From an uncultured Chryseobacterium sp. (GTDB lineage: Bacteria; Bacteroidota; Bacteroidia; Flavobacteriales; Weeksellaceae), in the NCBI RefSeq assembly GCF_936933875.1, contig NZ_CAKZIK010000049.1:1-22031 (forward strand): DNA of 22,031 nucleotides, given 5' to 3'. Within the stretch, counting starts at the first letter, position 1, and the number at the start of each line of letters is the position of its first letter. A program made the position numbers and the translations under genes. Shown in pieces: positions 1 through 7,318 of the stretch. Under the pieces are notes generated by a model. It did no database searches and was not told the DNA's origin. It was given only the letters and a program-made list of their open reading frames with translations.

Positions 1-55
1 ACCCGTCACCTTTAGACTGCCAGTCTAACGCTCTAGCCAGATGAGCTAATTCCCC
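1..55 (-). tRNA. tRNA-Ala (anticodon GGC), partial at window edge
   Basis: Read on the minus strand from position 55, the sequence folds as the first three quarters of a tRNA. It starts with acceptor strand GGGGAAT, then TA, D-stem GCTC/GAGC, and an anticodon stem TTAGA/TCTAA enclosing loop CTGGCAG. The anticodon is therefore GGC, which reads the alanine codon GCC. The variable loop AGGTG and the 5' side of the T-stem (ACGGG plus the first T of the T-loop) reach position 1. The 3' T-stem and acceptor strand lie outside the window, so acceptor pairing cannot be confirmed. Confidence 0.88.
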
Positions 56-70
56 TGAAAGTTTTGCAAT

Positions 71-110
71 GATACTGATTTTTCCAGAACTTTTCAAAAA
101 AATCAGTATC
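71..110. terminator. 13-bp perfect inverted repeat downstream of the efflux operon, probable terminator
   Basis: GATACTGATTTTT (71-83) and AAAAATCAGTATC (98-110) are perfect reverse complements around a 14-nt loop. The repeat sits 7 bp past the stop of the outer-membrane efflux gene and before the tRNA, where a terminator is expected. No clean T-run follows the stem on the minus strand, so termination is inferred from position and stem strength. Confidence 0.45.
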
Positions 111-116
111 AAAAAA

Positions 117-1526
117 TTATCTCCAACCACCGCCTAAAGCTTGGTACAACTCTACTCCGGCTTTCATTTTCGCATATTGTGCATTGGAAATATTCAGTTC
201 TGCATTTAAGGCATTGACGCTTGCATTCAACACTTCAAGATAATTCGCCATTCCATAATTAACCAATTCCTGTGAATAATCCACAGATTTCTGATAAGCC
301 GTTAATTCCTTTTCTTTCAAAGCAATAAAACTGTCCTGAGACTGATAGGTTTTCAATGCGTCCGAAACTTCTTTTCCGGCAGTTAATAAAGTTTTTCTGA
401 AATTCAGATACGCTTTTTCTTTGTTCACCAAACTGACTTCGTAATTCGTGCGGATTTGTCGCTGATTTAAAATGGGCTGTGTCAAACTGCCAACAATGTT
501 CGCAAAAAGAGAATTCACACTAAACAGCTCATCAATATCAATACTCTGAAGTCCGGTGCTTCCAGTTAATCTCAAACTTGGGTAAAACTGAGCCTTTGCA
601 GCTTTCGTCAGTTCAAAAGCACTCATCAAACCGTATTCAGCCTGCATTACATCGGCTCTGTTCGACAATAAATTTGCAGAATAACCTAGTTTATAGTTGT
701 CAGGCAATTTTTGTTTTGCAAGACTTGTTCTTTCAATTTTTTGAGCCGGTTCTCCTTTTAAAAGACTGATGGTATTTTCAAGAATTTCACTCTGAACATC
801 AATATTAATCAATAAAGATTCTGCATTATAAACCAACGCTTCACTTTGTTGAACTGCAACTTCGGTTAAAGTTCCAGCTTGCTTTAAAGCCTTCGATGTT
901 TCAAGATTTTTTTTGCGGACAGTAATGGTTTCATTGATGATTCTTTTCTGTTCATCAAACGTCAGCAACTGATAATAAGCTGAAGCAATTGCAGCAACCA
1001 AGTCCGTTTTTACAGCGCGATGGGCAGAAACAGTTCCCCAATATTCTGCCATTTGTGCTTTTTGCTGAGCATTCAGTTTTCCCCAAATGTCAACTTCCCA
1101 AGAAATATCACCACTCAAATCGTAAATATGCTGATAACGTCGTTCTCCACCACTCAACTGTCCAAGCTGTGTATTTAAAGATTGCGTTTGAAAAGTATAA
1201 GACGGACCAACTGAAACAGTAGGTAGATAAGCGGCTTTGCTTTGTTTTAAATATGCTTCCGCCGCAGAAATGTTTTGAACTGCTATTCGGATATCCAAAT
1301 TATTTTCCAAAGCTTTTGAAATATGATTTTGAAGAACAGGATCGGTAAAAATTTCTCTCCAGGACACTGTTCCGGTACTTATGGAATCCGTAGGAAGCAT
1401 ATCTGTACGGAAAACATTTTCATTGACTTCCTGCGGTCGCTGATATTTCTCGCGGTTTACACACGAACTTAAAGTTGCAAGAACGATGACGACCGCTAAA
1501 AAATTTATGTTGAATATTTTTTTCAT
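117..1526 (-). CDS. RND efflux outer-membrane channel lipoprotein (NodT/OprM/TolC family)
   Basis: This 469-residue protein is the outer-membrane duct of the tripartite pump encoded by the two genes before it. It starts with a lipoprotein signal: basic MKKIF, a hydrophobic run, then the lipobox LSSC with the acylated Cys at residue 22. The body has the duplicated, mostly helical layout of outer-membrane efflux proteins, including a 'SWREIFTDPVLQNHI' start of the first repeat, 'LDIRIAVQNISAAEAYLKQSKAAYLPTV' (shown in part), and a second repeat around 'NLLSNRADVMQAEY'. It ends with 'LYQALGGGW', the usual C-terminus of NodT-type channels. Length fits the family (about 450-480). The gene lies 17 bp after the pump gene and is the last of the operon. 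The substrate cannot be deduced. Confidence 0.93.
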   Translation of the reverse strand: MKKIFNINFLAVVIVLATLSSCVNREKYQRPQEVNENVFRTDMLPTDSISTGTVSWREIFTDPVLQNHISKALENNLDIRIAVQNISAAEAYLKQSKAAYLPTVSVGPSYTFQTQSLNTQLGQLSGGERRYQHIYDLSGDISWEVDIWGKLNAQQKAQMAEYWGTVSAHRAVKTDLVAAIASAYYQLLTFDEQKRIINETITVRKKNLETSKALKQAGTLTEVAVQQSEALVYNAESLLINIDVQSEILENTISLLKGEPAQKIERTSLAKQKLPDNYKLGYSANLLSNRADVMQAEYGLMSAFELTKAAKAQFYPSLRLTGSTGLQSIDIDELFSVNSLFANIVGSLTQPILNQRQIRTNYEVSLVNKEKAYLNFRKTLLTAGKEVSDALKTYQSQDSFIALKEKELTAYQKSVDYSQELVNYGMANYLEVLNASVNALNAELNISNAQYAKMKAGVELYQALGGGWR

Positions 1527-1543
1527 TTTAAATACATTGATGA

Positions 1544-4500
1544 TTACTCAGCCAATTTAATATCTGATTTTTTAAGTGGAACAACTTTTTCCTGCAACCA
1601 TTGGAAAATTACATACAGTACAGGAATCGCAACCAATCCAAAGAAAGTTCCAATCAGCAAACCTGCAGCAGCTCCTGTTCCGATGGAACGGTTTCCGACA
1701 GAACCAATTCCAGAAGCAAAAACCAACGGCAACATCCCGAAAATAAACGCAAAAGATGTCATCAAAATTGGTCGTAAACGCGCTTTTGCTGCATTAATTG
1801 CAGACATTGCTAAACTTTCACCATGATGGCGTCGCTGAACAGCAAATTCTACAATTAGAATAGCATTTTTAGCGAGAAGTCCAACTAGCATAATTAATGC
1901 AATTTGGAAATAGATATTATTTTCAAGTCCGGCAATCATCTGTCCAAAATAAGCGCCGATAACTCCTAAAGGAAGTGAAAGAATTACAGCCAAAGGAAGC
2001 AAGAAGCTTTCGTATTGTGCAGCGAGAATGAAATATACAAACACTAAACTCAACATGAATATCACGGCAGTTTGAGAACCGGAAGACAATTCTTCTTTCG
2101 AAAGCCCTGTAAACTCAATATCATAATCGGCAGGTAAATTTTCTGCAGCAACTTCCTGCACTGCTTTTATGGCGTCTCCTGAAGAAAACCCTTCATTGTT
2201 TGAACCTGAAATAGAAACCGAAGTAAATAAATTATAACGGTCAACAGATTTTGGTCCAAAAGTTTTTTCCATCGATACAAACTGAGAAAGCGGTGTCATT
2301 TGTCCTGAAGCAGTTTTCACGTAAATACTGTTTAAATCTGCAGCTTCGTTTCTTGCGTCTGGAAACGCCTGAACCATCACACGAAACTGTTTGCCGTATT
2401 TCGTGAAATCTGCAGCATAAACTCCGCCGACATAACCCTGCATGGTGCTCATAATATCGGTAATATTAACGCCTACTTCTTTTGCGCGAGGAACATCGAT
2501 GACCATTTCGAACTGTGGATAATTGGTATTAAAGGAAGTTTGCGCAAACTGAATTTCAGGTCTTTGCATTAAAGCGCCAATAAACTGTTTTGCTACGCCA
2601 TCCAACTGTTTTAAATCTCCGCCGGATCTATCCAAAAGAACGGCAGAAAAACCGTCACTCGATCCAAATCCGGGAATACTTGGAGGTGAAAAGAACACAA
2701 TTTTTGCATCGGGATATTTCGCACCCAAACCAAATAATTTTTTGGTAATTTCTTCTACTGAAAGGCTTTTATCATGTTTTCTTTCATCAAAAGGTTTCAA
2801 ACGGACAAACGCCTGTCCAACATTGGAGCCGCTTCCCGACATAAAACCACGGCTTGCTGTAAAAGTTACGTTCTGAACTCCCGGAATTTCACGGGCGTCT
2901 TTCTGAAGCCCTTTCAACACATTGTAGGTTCTTTCCATAGAAGCTCCCGCCGGAAGAGAAACATCGGTAAAAATAATTCCTCGGTCTTCTCTCGGAACAA
3001 ACCCTGAAGGCATCGAAGAGTTTGACCACCAAAAGAAAAGTCCGCCCACAGCAAAAATCAAAAGCGTAACCCATTTATGACGAAGCAAAAACACAAAAAA
3101 TCTTCCATAACGGTCTGTTGCGGTTCTGAATGCCATGTTGAATTTGTAGAAAAATTTGTTCATGAAATTCATTTCCGAATATTCTTTGTGATGGGCTGCA
3201 TTTGGTTTCAAAAATATTGAACATAAAACCGGAGAAAGCGTTAATGCGTTTACGGCAGAAATTAGAATTGCCACAATTAACGTTACCCCAAACTGCTGAT
3301 AAAAAACACCGGTTGGTCCTGTAATAAACGTAACCGGAATAAACACTGCCGACATTACCAAAGTGATTGAAATAATTGCTCCTGTAATTTCGTCCATCGC
3401 CGAAACGGTTGCTTTTTTGGCATCAGTAATTCCGTTTTCCATTTTGGCGTGAACGGCTTCTACAACAACAATAGCGTCGTCAACAACAATTCCAATCGCG
3501 AGAACCAAAGCAAAAAGCGTAAGCAAATTCAAAGAATAGCCAAATAAATTCAGGAAGAAAAACGAACCAACGATGGAAACAGGAACTGCAATCGCCGGAA
3601 TGAGTGTGGAACGGAAATCCTGAAGGAAAATAAATACCACGATAAATACGAGGATAAAGGCTTCAATTAATGTTGAAACTACCTTTTCAATCGAAGCTTC
3701 GAGGAAATCATTCGTATCGAAATTGATGGTATAACCAATTCCTTTCGGCATCGTCTTCGCGTTTTCTTCCAAGAAAACTTTAATGTTATTGATAATATCC
3801 TGAGCATTGGAACCCGGCGTCTGAAAAATCCCCATACTGATGGAACTTCTGCCGTTATTTTCCCCAACAGCGCTGTAAGACTGTGCATCCAATTTAATCT
3901 CTGCAACATCTTTCAGTTTTAGAAACTGTCCGTTTCCCAGAGATTTCAGAATAATATCGCCGTAATCCTGCTCTTCACTGAATTTTCCTTTGTAAGTAAT
4001 AACATATTCGAAGGCACTTCCACTGTTTTGCCCGAGTTGTCCGGCTGCAGCTTCACGCGACTGTTCATTAATTGCTGCGCTTACATCTGCAGGTTCAAGT
4101 CCGTAAGCAGCCATTTTTGCGGGATCTATCCAAATTCTCATTGAATAATTTTTGCCCCCAAAAGCTTGGGCTTCACTTACCCCATTAATTCTTTTAATCT
4201 CAGGAATAACGTTGATATTCAAATAGTTTTGAAGCCAAACTTCATTCAAATCCTTATTTTCCGTGTAAAAAGAAAGGAACATCAATGCACTTGTTCTCTG
4301 TTTCTGAACGGTAACGCCCGATCTTGTAACATCTCCCGGTAAGAGCGGAACTGCACGCTGAACTTTGTTCTGAACATCTACTGCAGCAATATTCGGGTCA
4401 ACTCCCTGTTTAAAAAATATCTGGATATTTGCCGAACCGTTGTTACTTGCCGAAGAAGAAATATAATCCATTCCTTCCACACCGTTAACCTGTTCTTCAA

Positions 4501-4693
4501 TTGGGATAATCACACTGTTCATTACGGTTTCCGCACTTGCTCCCGTGTAATTTGCTGAAATACTCACCGTTGGTGGAGCAATGTCGGGATACTGCGTTAC
4601 GGGAAGGGAACGTAATCCTAAAACACCGAGGATAACAATAAGAATGGAAACTACCGATGATAAAACCGGTCTGTTGATAAAATGCTTTACCAT
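1544..4693 (-). CDS. RND efflux pump inner-membrane permease, AcrB/HAE1 family
   Basis: The 1049-residue protein is a proton-driven inner-membrane drug pump of the hydrophobe/amphiphile RND family, of full normal length. It starts with the typical 'VKHFINRPVLSSVVSILIVI' first membrane segment. Two large periplasmic loops follow TM1 and TM7. TM4 carries 'AIGIVVDDAIVVVEAV', with the adjacent aspartates at 405/406 that form the proton relay in AcrB. The second half has the matching lysine motif 'LVGLLAKNAILIVEFA' in TM10. 'GFVPREDRGIIF' opens the second porter region. The start codon overlaps the stop of the membrane fusion gene by one base (TAATG), implying translational coupling. Expected partners are the genes on either side. 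Likely exports amphiphilic drugs or detergents, but the substrate is not visible from sequence. Confidence 0.97.
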   Translation of the reverse strand: MVKHFINRPVLSSVVSILIVILGVLGLRSLPVTQYPDIAPPTVSISANYTGASAETVMNSVIIPIEEQVNGVEGMDYISSSASNNGSANIQIFFKQGVDPNIAAVDVQNKVQRAVPLLPGDVTRSGVTVQKQRTSALMFLSFYTENKDLNEVWLQNYLNINVIPEIKRINGVSEAQAFGGKNYSMRIWIDPAKMAAYGLEPADVSAAINEQSREAAAGQLGQNSGSAFEYVITYKGKFSEEQDYGDIILKSLGNGQFLKLKDVAEIKLDAQSYSAVGENNGRSSISMGIFQTPGSNAQDIINNIKVFLEENAKTMPKGIGYTINFDTNDFLEASIEKVVSTLIEAFILVFIVVFIFLQDFRSTLIPAIAVPVSIVGSFFFLNLFGYSLNLLTLFALVLAIGIVVDDAIVVVEAVHAKMENGITDAKKATVSAMDEITGAIISITLVMSAVFIPVTFITGPTGVFYQQFGVTLIVAILISAVNALTLSPVLCSIFLKPNAAHHKEYSEMNFMNKFFYKFNMAFRTATDRYGRFFVFLLRHKWVTLLIFAVGGLFFWWSNSSMPSGFVPREDRGIIFTDVSLPAGASMERTYNVLKGLQKDAREIPGVQNVTFTASRGFMSGSGSNVGQAFVRLKPFDERKHDKSLSVEEITKKLFGLGAKYPDAKIVFFSPPSIPGFGSSDGFSAVLLDRSGGDLKQLDGVAKQFIGALMQRPEIQFAQTSFNTNYPQFEMVIDVPRAKEVGVNITDIMSTMQGYVGGVYAADFTKYGKQFRVMVQAFPDARNEAADLNSIYVKTASGQMTPLSQFVSMEKTFGPKSVDRYNLFTSVSISGSNNEGFSSGDAIKAVQEVAAENLPADYDIEFTGLSKEELSSGSQTAVIFMLSLVFVYFILAAQYESFLLPLAVILSLPLGVIGAYFGQMIAGLENNIYFQIALIMLVGLLAKNAILIVEFAVQRRHHGESLAMSAINAAKARLRPILMTSFAFIFGMLPLVFASGIGSVGNRSIGTGAAAGLLIGTFFGLVAIPVLYVIFQWLQEKVVPLKKSDIKLAE

Positions 4694-5925
4694 TAGAAAA
4701 TCGGTTTTATTGCGTTTACAATTTCGTCAAAATCTGCCGGTTTTTGTTTAACTGCAGAACCCGGTTTCAGTGTTCCAATACCTTCAGCTACAATTTTTTC
4801 ACCTTTTTTCAGACCGCTTTTTACCACAACCAAATTATTTACACGATCGGTAACGCCAATCAAAGTGTTTCTTGCTGTGTCTTTTTCAATCGTATAAACG
4901 TAAACCATTCCCTGCTGTTCGAAAGTAGCACTTTCCGGAACGACAATCGCTTGGTCGTACAATTTTGGAATTTTAATTTTTCCGCTGTTTCCGTTGCTCA
5001 ATAGTTTTGCGCCGTTCGGGAATGAAACCCTGAACTGAATTGTTCCTGTTTCCGGGTCGATTTGTCCTGTTACCGCTTCCACTCTTCCCTTTTCCGGATA
5101 GGTTGAACCATTCGCTAATTCCAACTCAACCATCGGCATATTTCTTAATTTTTCGGGAACAGTCGCGCCTATTGAATCTTCAAGAAAATTCAGATATTCT
5201 TTTTCATTCATCGAAAAATAGGCGTAGATTTCGTTCGTATCTGAAACCGTTGTTAAAGGAGTTTGGTCACTTGGTCCGACCAAACTTCCAACTCTCAAAG
5301 GTAATTTTCCAACTACGCCTGAAATTGGAGCACGAATGAGGGAATAATTAATATTCGCTTGAACTCCCTTATAATTTGCTGTTGCCTGAGAAACACTTGC
5401 AGAAGCCTGTTGTTGAGCAGCTCTTGCCTGAGAAAGTTGTGCTTGAGCTCTTGCCAGATTAGCTTTCGCCGTTTCGAGTTGAACATTGCTGATAATATTT
5501 TTCTGAACCAAAGGAACAAGTTTATTCACTTCCACTTGAGCTGACTGAACAGAAGCTTGAGCAGCGCTAACATTGGCTTTTGCTGCAGAAACTCCCGATT
5601 GTGCTGCACAGATTCCTGCTCTTGCCGCATCTGCACTTTCATTTAAAGTATTGGTTTCAAGTCGGAAAAGCGGCTGTCCTTTTGAAACATACTGACCTTC
5701 ATCCACCAAAACCTGAGTTATATATCCCTGAATTTTTGCGCGCACATCATTGTTCACTCTACCCTGAATAGAAGCCGGAAAAATTTGATAACCTGTTACA
5801 TTACGAACCTGTGCTGCAACTACTGGAACTTCTTTCGGGCCATCCTGTTTTTTATCGTCCTTCTTTTTGCAGGACGCTAAAGAAAGCGTGGCTAAAGCAA
5901 AAATTAATATTTTATTCTTCATCAT
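4693..5925 (-). CDS. RND efflux periplasmic adaptor (membrane fusion protein), lipoprotein
   Basis: This is the AcrA/MexA-type adaptor that links pump and outer-membrane channel. I choose the Met at 5925 (or the next, 5922) because it gives an ideal lipoprotein signal: MMKNK, a hydrophobic core, then LASC with the acylated Cys at residue 19. An ATG further upstream at 5958 would add 11 polar residues before the signal. After the signal come the lipoyl half 'VRAKIQGYITQVLVDEGQYVSKGQPLFRL', a long Ala/Gln-rich coiled-coil hairpin (roughly residues 60-160), the second lipoyl half 'SLIRAPISGVVGKLPLRVGSLV', and the beta-barrel and membrane-proximal domains. About 410 residues, normal for the family. 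With this start the gene overlaps the regulator gene by about 14 bp, and it overlaps the pump gene by one base. Confidence 0.94.
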   Translation of the reverse strand: MMKNKILIFALATLSLASCKKKDDKKQDGPKEVPVVAAQVRNVTGYQIFPASIQGRVNNDVRAKIQGYITQVLVDEGQYVSKGQPLFRLETNTLNESADAARAGICAAQSGVSAAKANVSAAQASVQSAQVEVNKLVPLVQKNIISNVQLETAKANLARAQAQLSQARAAQQQASASVSQATANYKGVQANINYSLIRAPISGVVGKLPLRVGSLVGPSDQTPLTTVSDTNEIYAYFSMNEKEYLNFLEDSIGATVPEKLRNMPMVELELANGSTYPEKGRVEAVTGQIDPETGTIQFRVSFPNGAKLLSNGNSGKIKIPKLYDQAIVVPESATFEQQGMVYVYTIEKDTARNTLIGVTDRVNNLVVVKSGLKKGEKIVAEGIGTLKPGSAVKQKPADFDEIVNAIKPIF

Positions 5926-6379
5926 ATAGTTTTTTAAGGGAGTTTTCGATGTTTTCAATGTTATTTTTTAGAAGTGAGGTGTAGATTTCATATTTTTCGG
6001 TAAAATCGTAGCCGCGTTCTTTGCGGTACTGATTAAATCTGTCCAAAATATTAAGTTCAGTCTGCATTTTTTTGACTACTTCTCCAAAACGTATTCTTGG
6101 ATATTCTTCGTTGAGTTTAAAATAGCGTTTCCGTTCATCAATCCTGTTAAAATCTTTAATCAAATTGATTTGAAGCAAAAAATTCAGGTTTGAAGAAACA
6201 GAACTTTTACTGGCAGAAAAGGCTTCAACCAATTCGTCAAAACTCATCCCTTCTTTTTCGAAATCGAAAATCAGAAAGGCATAAATTTTTGCTGCGAGAG
6301 GCGGAAGTCCATAAATTTTACCATAAAAATTGGCAAAATCCTGAAAGATTTCCTTATCAATTTCAACAGTATTAGACAT
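5912..6379 (-). CDS. GbsR/MarR-like winged-helix regulator of the efflux operon
   Basis: A 155-residue DNA-binding protein, first gene of the efflux operon. The N-terminal part 'FYGKIYGLPPLAAKIYAFLIF' followed by 'MSFDELVEAFSASKSSVSSNLNFLL' (residues about 45-69) is the helix-turn-helix of the GbsR-type MarR relatives. A basic wing 'RIDERKRYF' lies near residues 79-87. The C-terminal half is helical and probably dimerises. Position as the promoter-proximal gene, with the next gene overlapping its 3' end, and a perfect palindrome just upstream of its -7 box suggest that it represses its own operon and is released by a pump substrate. Family membership is well supported; autoregulation is inference. 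Confidence 0.88.
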   Translation of the reverse strand: MSNTVEIDKEIFQDFANFYGKIYGLPPLAAKIYAFLIFDFEKEGMSFDELVEAFSASKSSVSSNLNFLLQINLIKDFNRIDERKRYFKLNEEYPRIRFGEVVKKMQTELNILDRFNQYRKERGYDFTEKYEIYTSLLKNNIENIENSLKKLYDEE

Positions 6380-6398
6380 GATTTTACAAATTATGTTA

Positions 6399-6406
6399 CA
6401 AATATA
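6399..6406 (-). promoter_or_regulatory. -7 box of the efflux operon promoter
   Basis: On the minus strand this reads TATATTTG, an exact match to the Bacteroidota sigma-ABfrA -7 consensus TAnnTTTG. It lies 20 bp before the regulator start, leaving a leader of only about a dozen bases. A clean TTG at the usual 19-20 bp upstream spacing is missing; a TTTG occurs 14 bp upstream, within the palindrome's spacer. A promoter that needs help or is tightly repressed would fit. Confidence 0.6.
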
Positions 6407-6409
6407 AAA

Positions 6410-6433
6410 TTAGTTCGGAACAAACCGAACTAA
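6410..6433. promoter_or_regulatory. Perfect 9+9 bp palindrome, probable operator for the GbsR/MarR-like repressor
   Basis: TTAGTTCGG (6410-6418) and CCGAACTAA (6425-6433) are exact reverse complements separated by AACAAA. The dyad centre lies about 15 bp upstream of the -7 box, so bound protein would cover the -33 region. Size and symmetry suit a dimeric winged-helix repressor. The inner TTCGG/CCGAA is unusually GC-rich for this intergenic region, which suggests selection. Confidence 0.65.
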
Positions 6434-6483
6434 ACTGTTGTGTATTTATCTATCAAAATTATAGATTAAAAATTTTGTGAATA

Positions 6484-6996
6484 TTAACTCAGTACTTTTT
6501 CAAAGGCTTTTCGTGGAGCTCCCATCAGAAAAACTTCACCACAAAAAGTGTATCCTATCTTGTCCAGAATATGCAACATGGCTCCGTTATCGAAATTGGT
6601 ATCTACTTTTACACTGAAAACATTGTTCTCTTTTGCAAACTCTTCAAGCTTTACAAAATAAGTTTTCACTAAACCTTTTCCATAAAAAGCTTCATCAACT
6701 GCAATACGATGTACCACCAAAAATTCTCCATTGGTCAACCATTTTCCATCGATATTAACATAAGCGGGTTCATCATTAAAAATTAAAGCACCATAAACCG
6801 CAATTTCGCCATCCAAAACCAAGACATAACCGTAATTATTTTTGATGTCGTTCTTGATAGTTTCCGGATTAGGATATCCGTTTTGCCATTGCTGACTTCC
6901 ATCCAACCTTCTTCTTTCGATAGCTTGTTGAATAATTTCCCAGATTTTATCGGCGTCGTCCTTTGATGCCTTTCTGAATTGTATTTCTGAATTCAC
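6484..6996 (-). CDS. GNAT-family N-acetyltransferase
   Basis: A single-domain GNAT acetyltransferase of 170 residues, transferring acetyl from acetyl-CoA to an unknown amine. The fold is traceable: N-terminal 'IQFRKASKDDADKIWEIIQQAI' is strand 1 and helix 1. Residues about 94-110, 'VVHRIAVDEAFYGKGLV', form motif A, with the acetyl-CoA pyrophosphate loop given by YGKGL. 'SVKVDTNFDNGAMLHILDKIGYTFCGEV' is the motif B region with the usual 'N..M...Ek.GF' pattern. It is separated from the efflux operon by 104 bp, which includes that operon's promoter, so it is transcribed separately. Substrate and role are not evident. Confidence 0.88.
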   Translation of the reverse strand: MNSEIQFRKASKDDADKIWEIIQQAIERRRLDGSQQWQNGYPNPETIKNDIKNNYGYVLVLDGEIAVYGALIFNDEPAYVNIDGKWLTNGEFLVVHRIAVDEAFYGKGLVKTYFVKLEEFAKENNVFSVKVDTNFDNGAMLHILDKIGYTFCGEVFLMGAPRKAFEKVLS

Positions 6997-7218
6997 CCGT
7001 TATTATTTTTAAAACTCGTTGTGAGTGCGGCTCAACGCGGAGGCATCAGTATGATTGATTTTGAGCAACAACAATACTCACCATTTCTTCATTACGAATA
7101 TACTTAAAATTAGTCTGTATCAACTTCTAATTTTATAAAGTGAATTGAAAAAGCATTGAACCGTTATGTCTTAAAAAGAAAGTACGCATTTTTTTAGAAT
7201 TTGCTTTTTTAGGGTATT
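6997..7218. other. Non-coding gap upstream of the GNAT gene, with short inverted repeats
   Basis: No credible ORF is present. CGTTGTGAG (7017-7025) can pair with CTCAACG (7031-7037) with one bulge, while GCTCAA (7030-7035) can instead pair with TTGAGC near 7062, so two mutually exclusive hairpins are possible. AAAATTAG (7106-7113) and CTAATTTT (7127-7134) form a perfect 8-bp stem. No TAnnTTTG promoter for the GNAT gene is visible on the minus strand. Confidence 0.4.
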
Positions 7219-7284
7219 TTAAAAAAAAGTTATTTCCGAAAAATTTGCAGGCTTTAATGTCCAAAATTTTCCAGAAATAACTTT
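7219..7284 (-). terminator. Terminator of the glycoside hydrolase operon
   Basis: AAAGTTATTTC (7226-7236) and GAAATAACTTT (7274-7284) are exact complements, and the inner sequences (GAAAAATTT against AAAATTTTCC) extend pairing with small bulges. On the minus strand the hairpin is followed at once by a run of T (complement of the A-run 7221-7228). It lies 35 bp after the GH3 stop, the right place and direction to end that transcript. Confidence 0.72.
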
Positions 7285-7318
7285 GCAACGTACACAGTTG
7301 GTGAGATACTACAAAAAA

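Noticed and set aside
5926..5958. Upstream ATG for the membrane fusion protein at 5958
   Set aside because: It would place 11 polar residues before an otherwise perfect lipoprotein signal and increase the overlap with the regulator gene.
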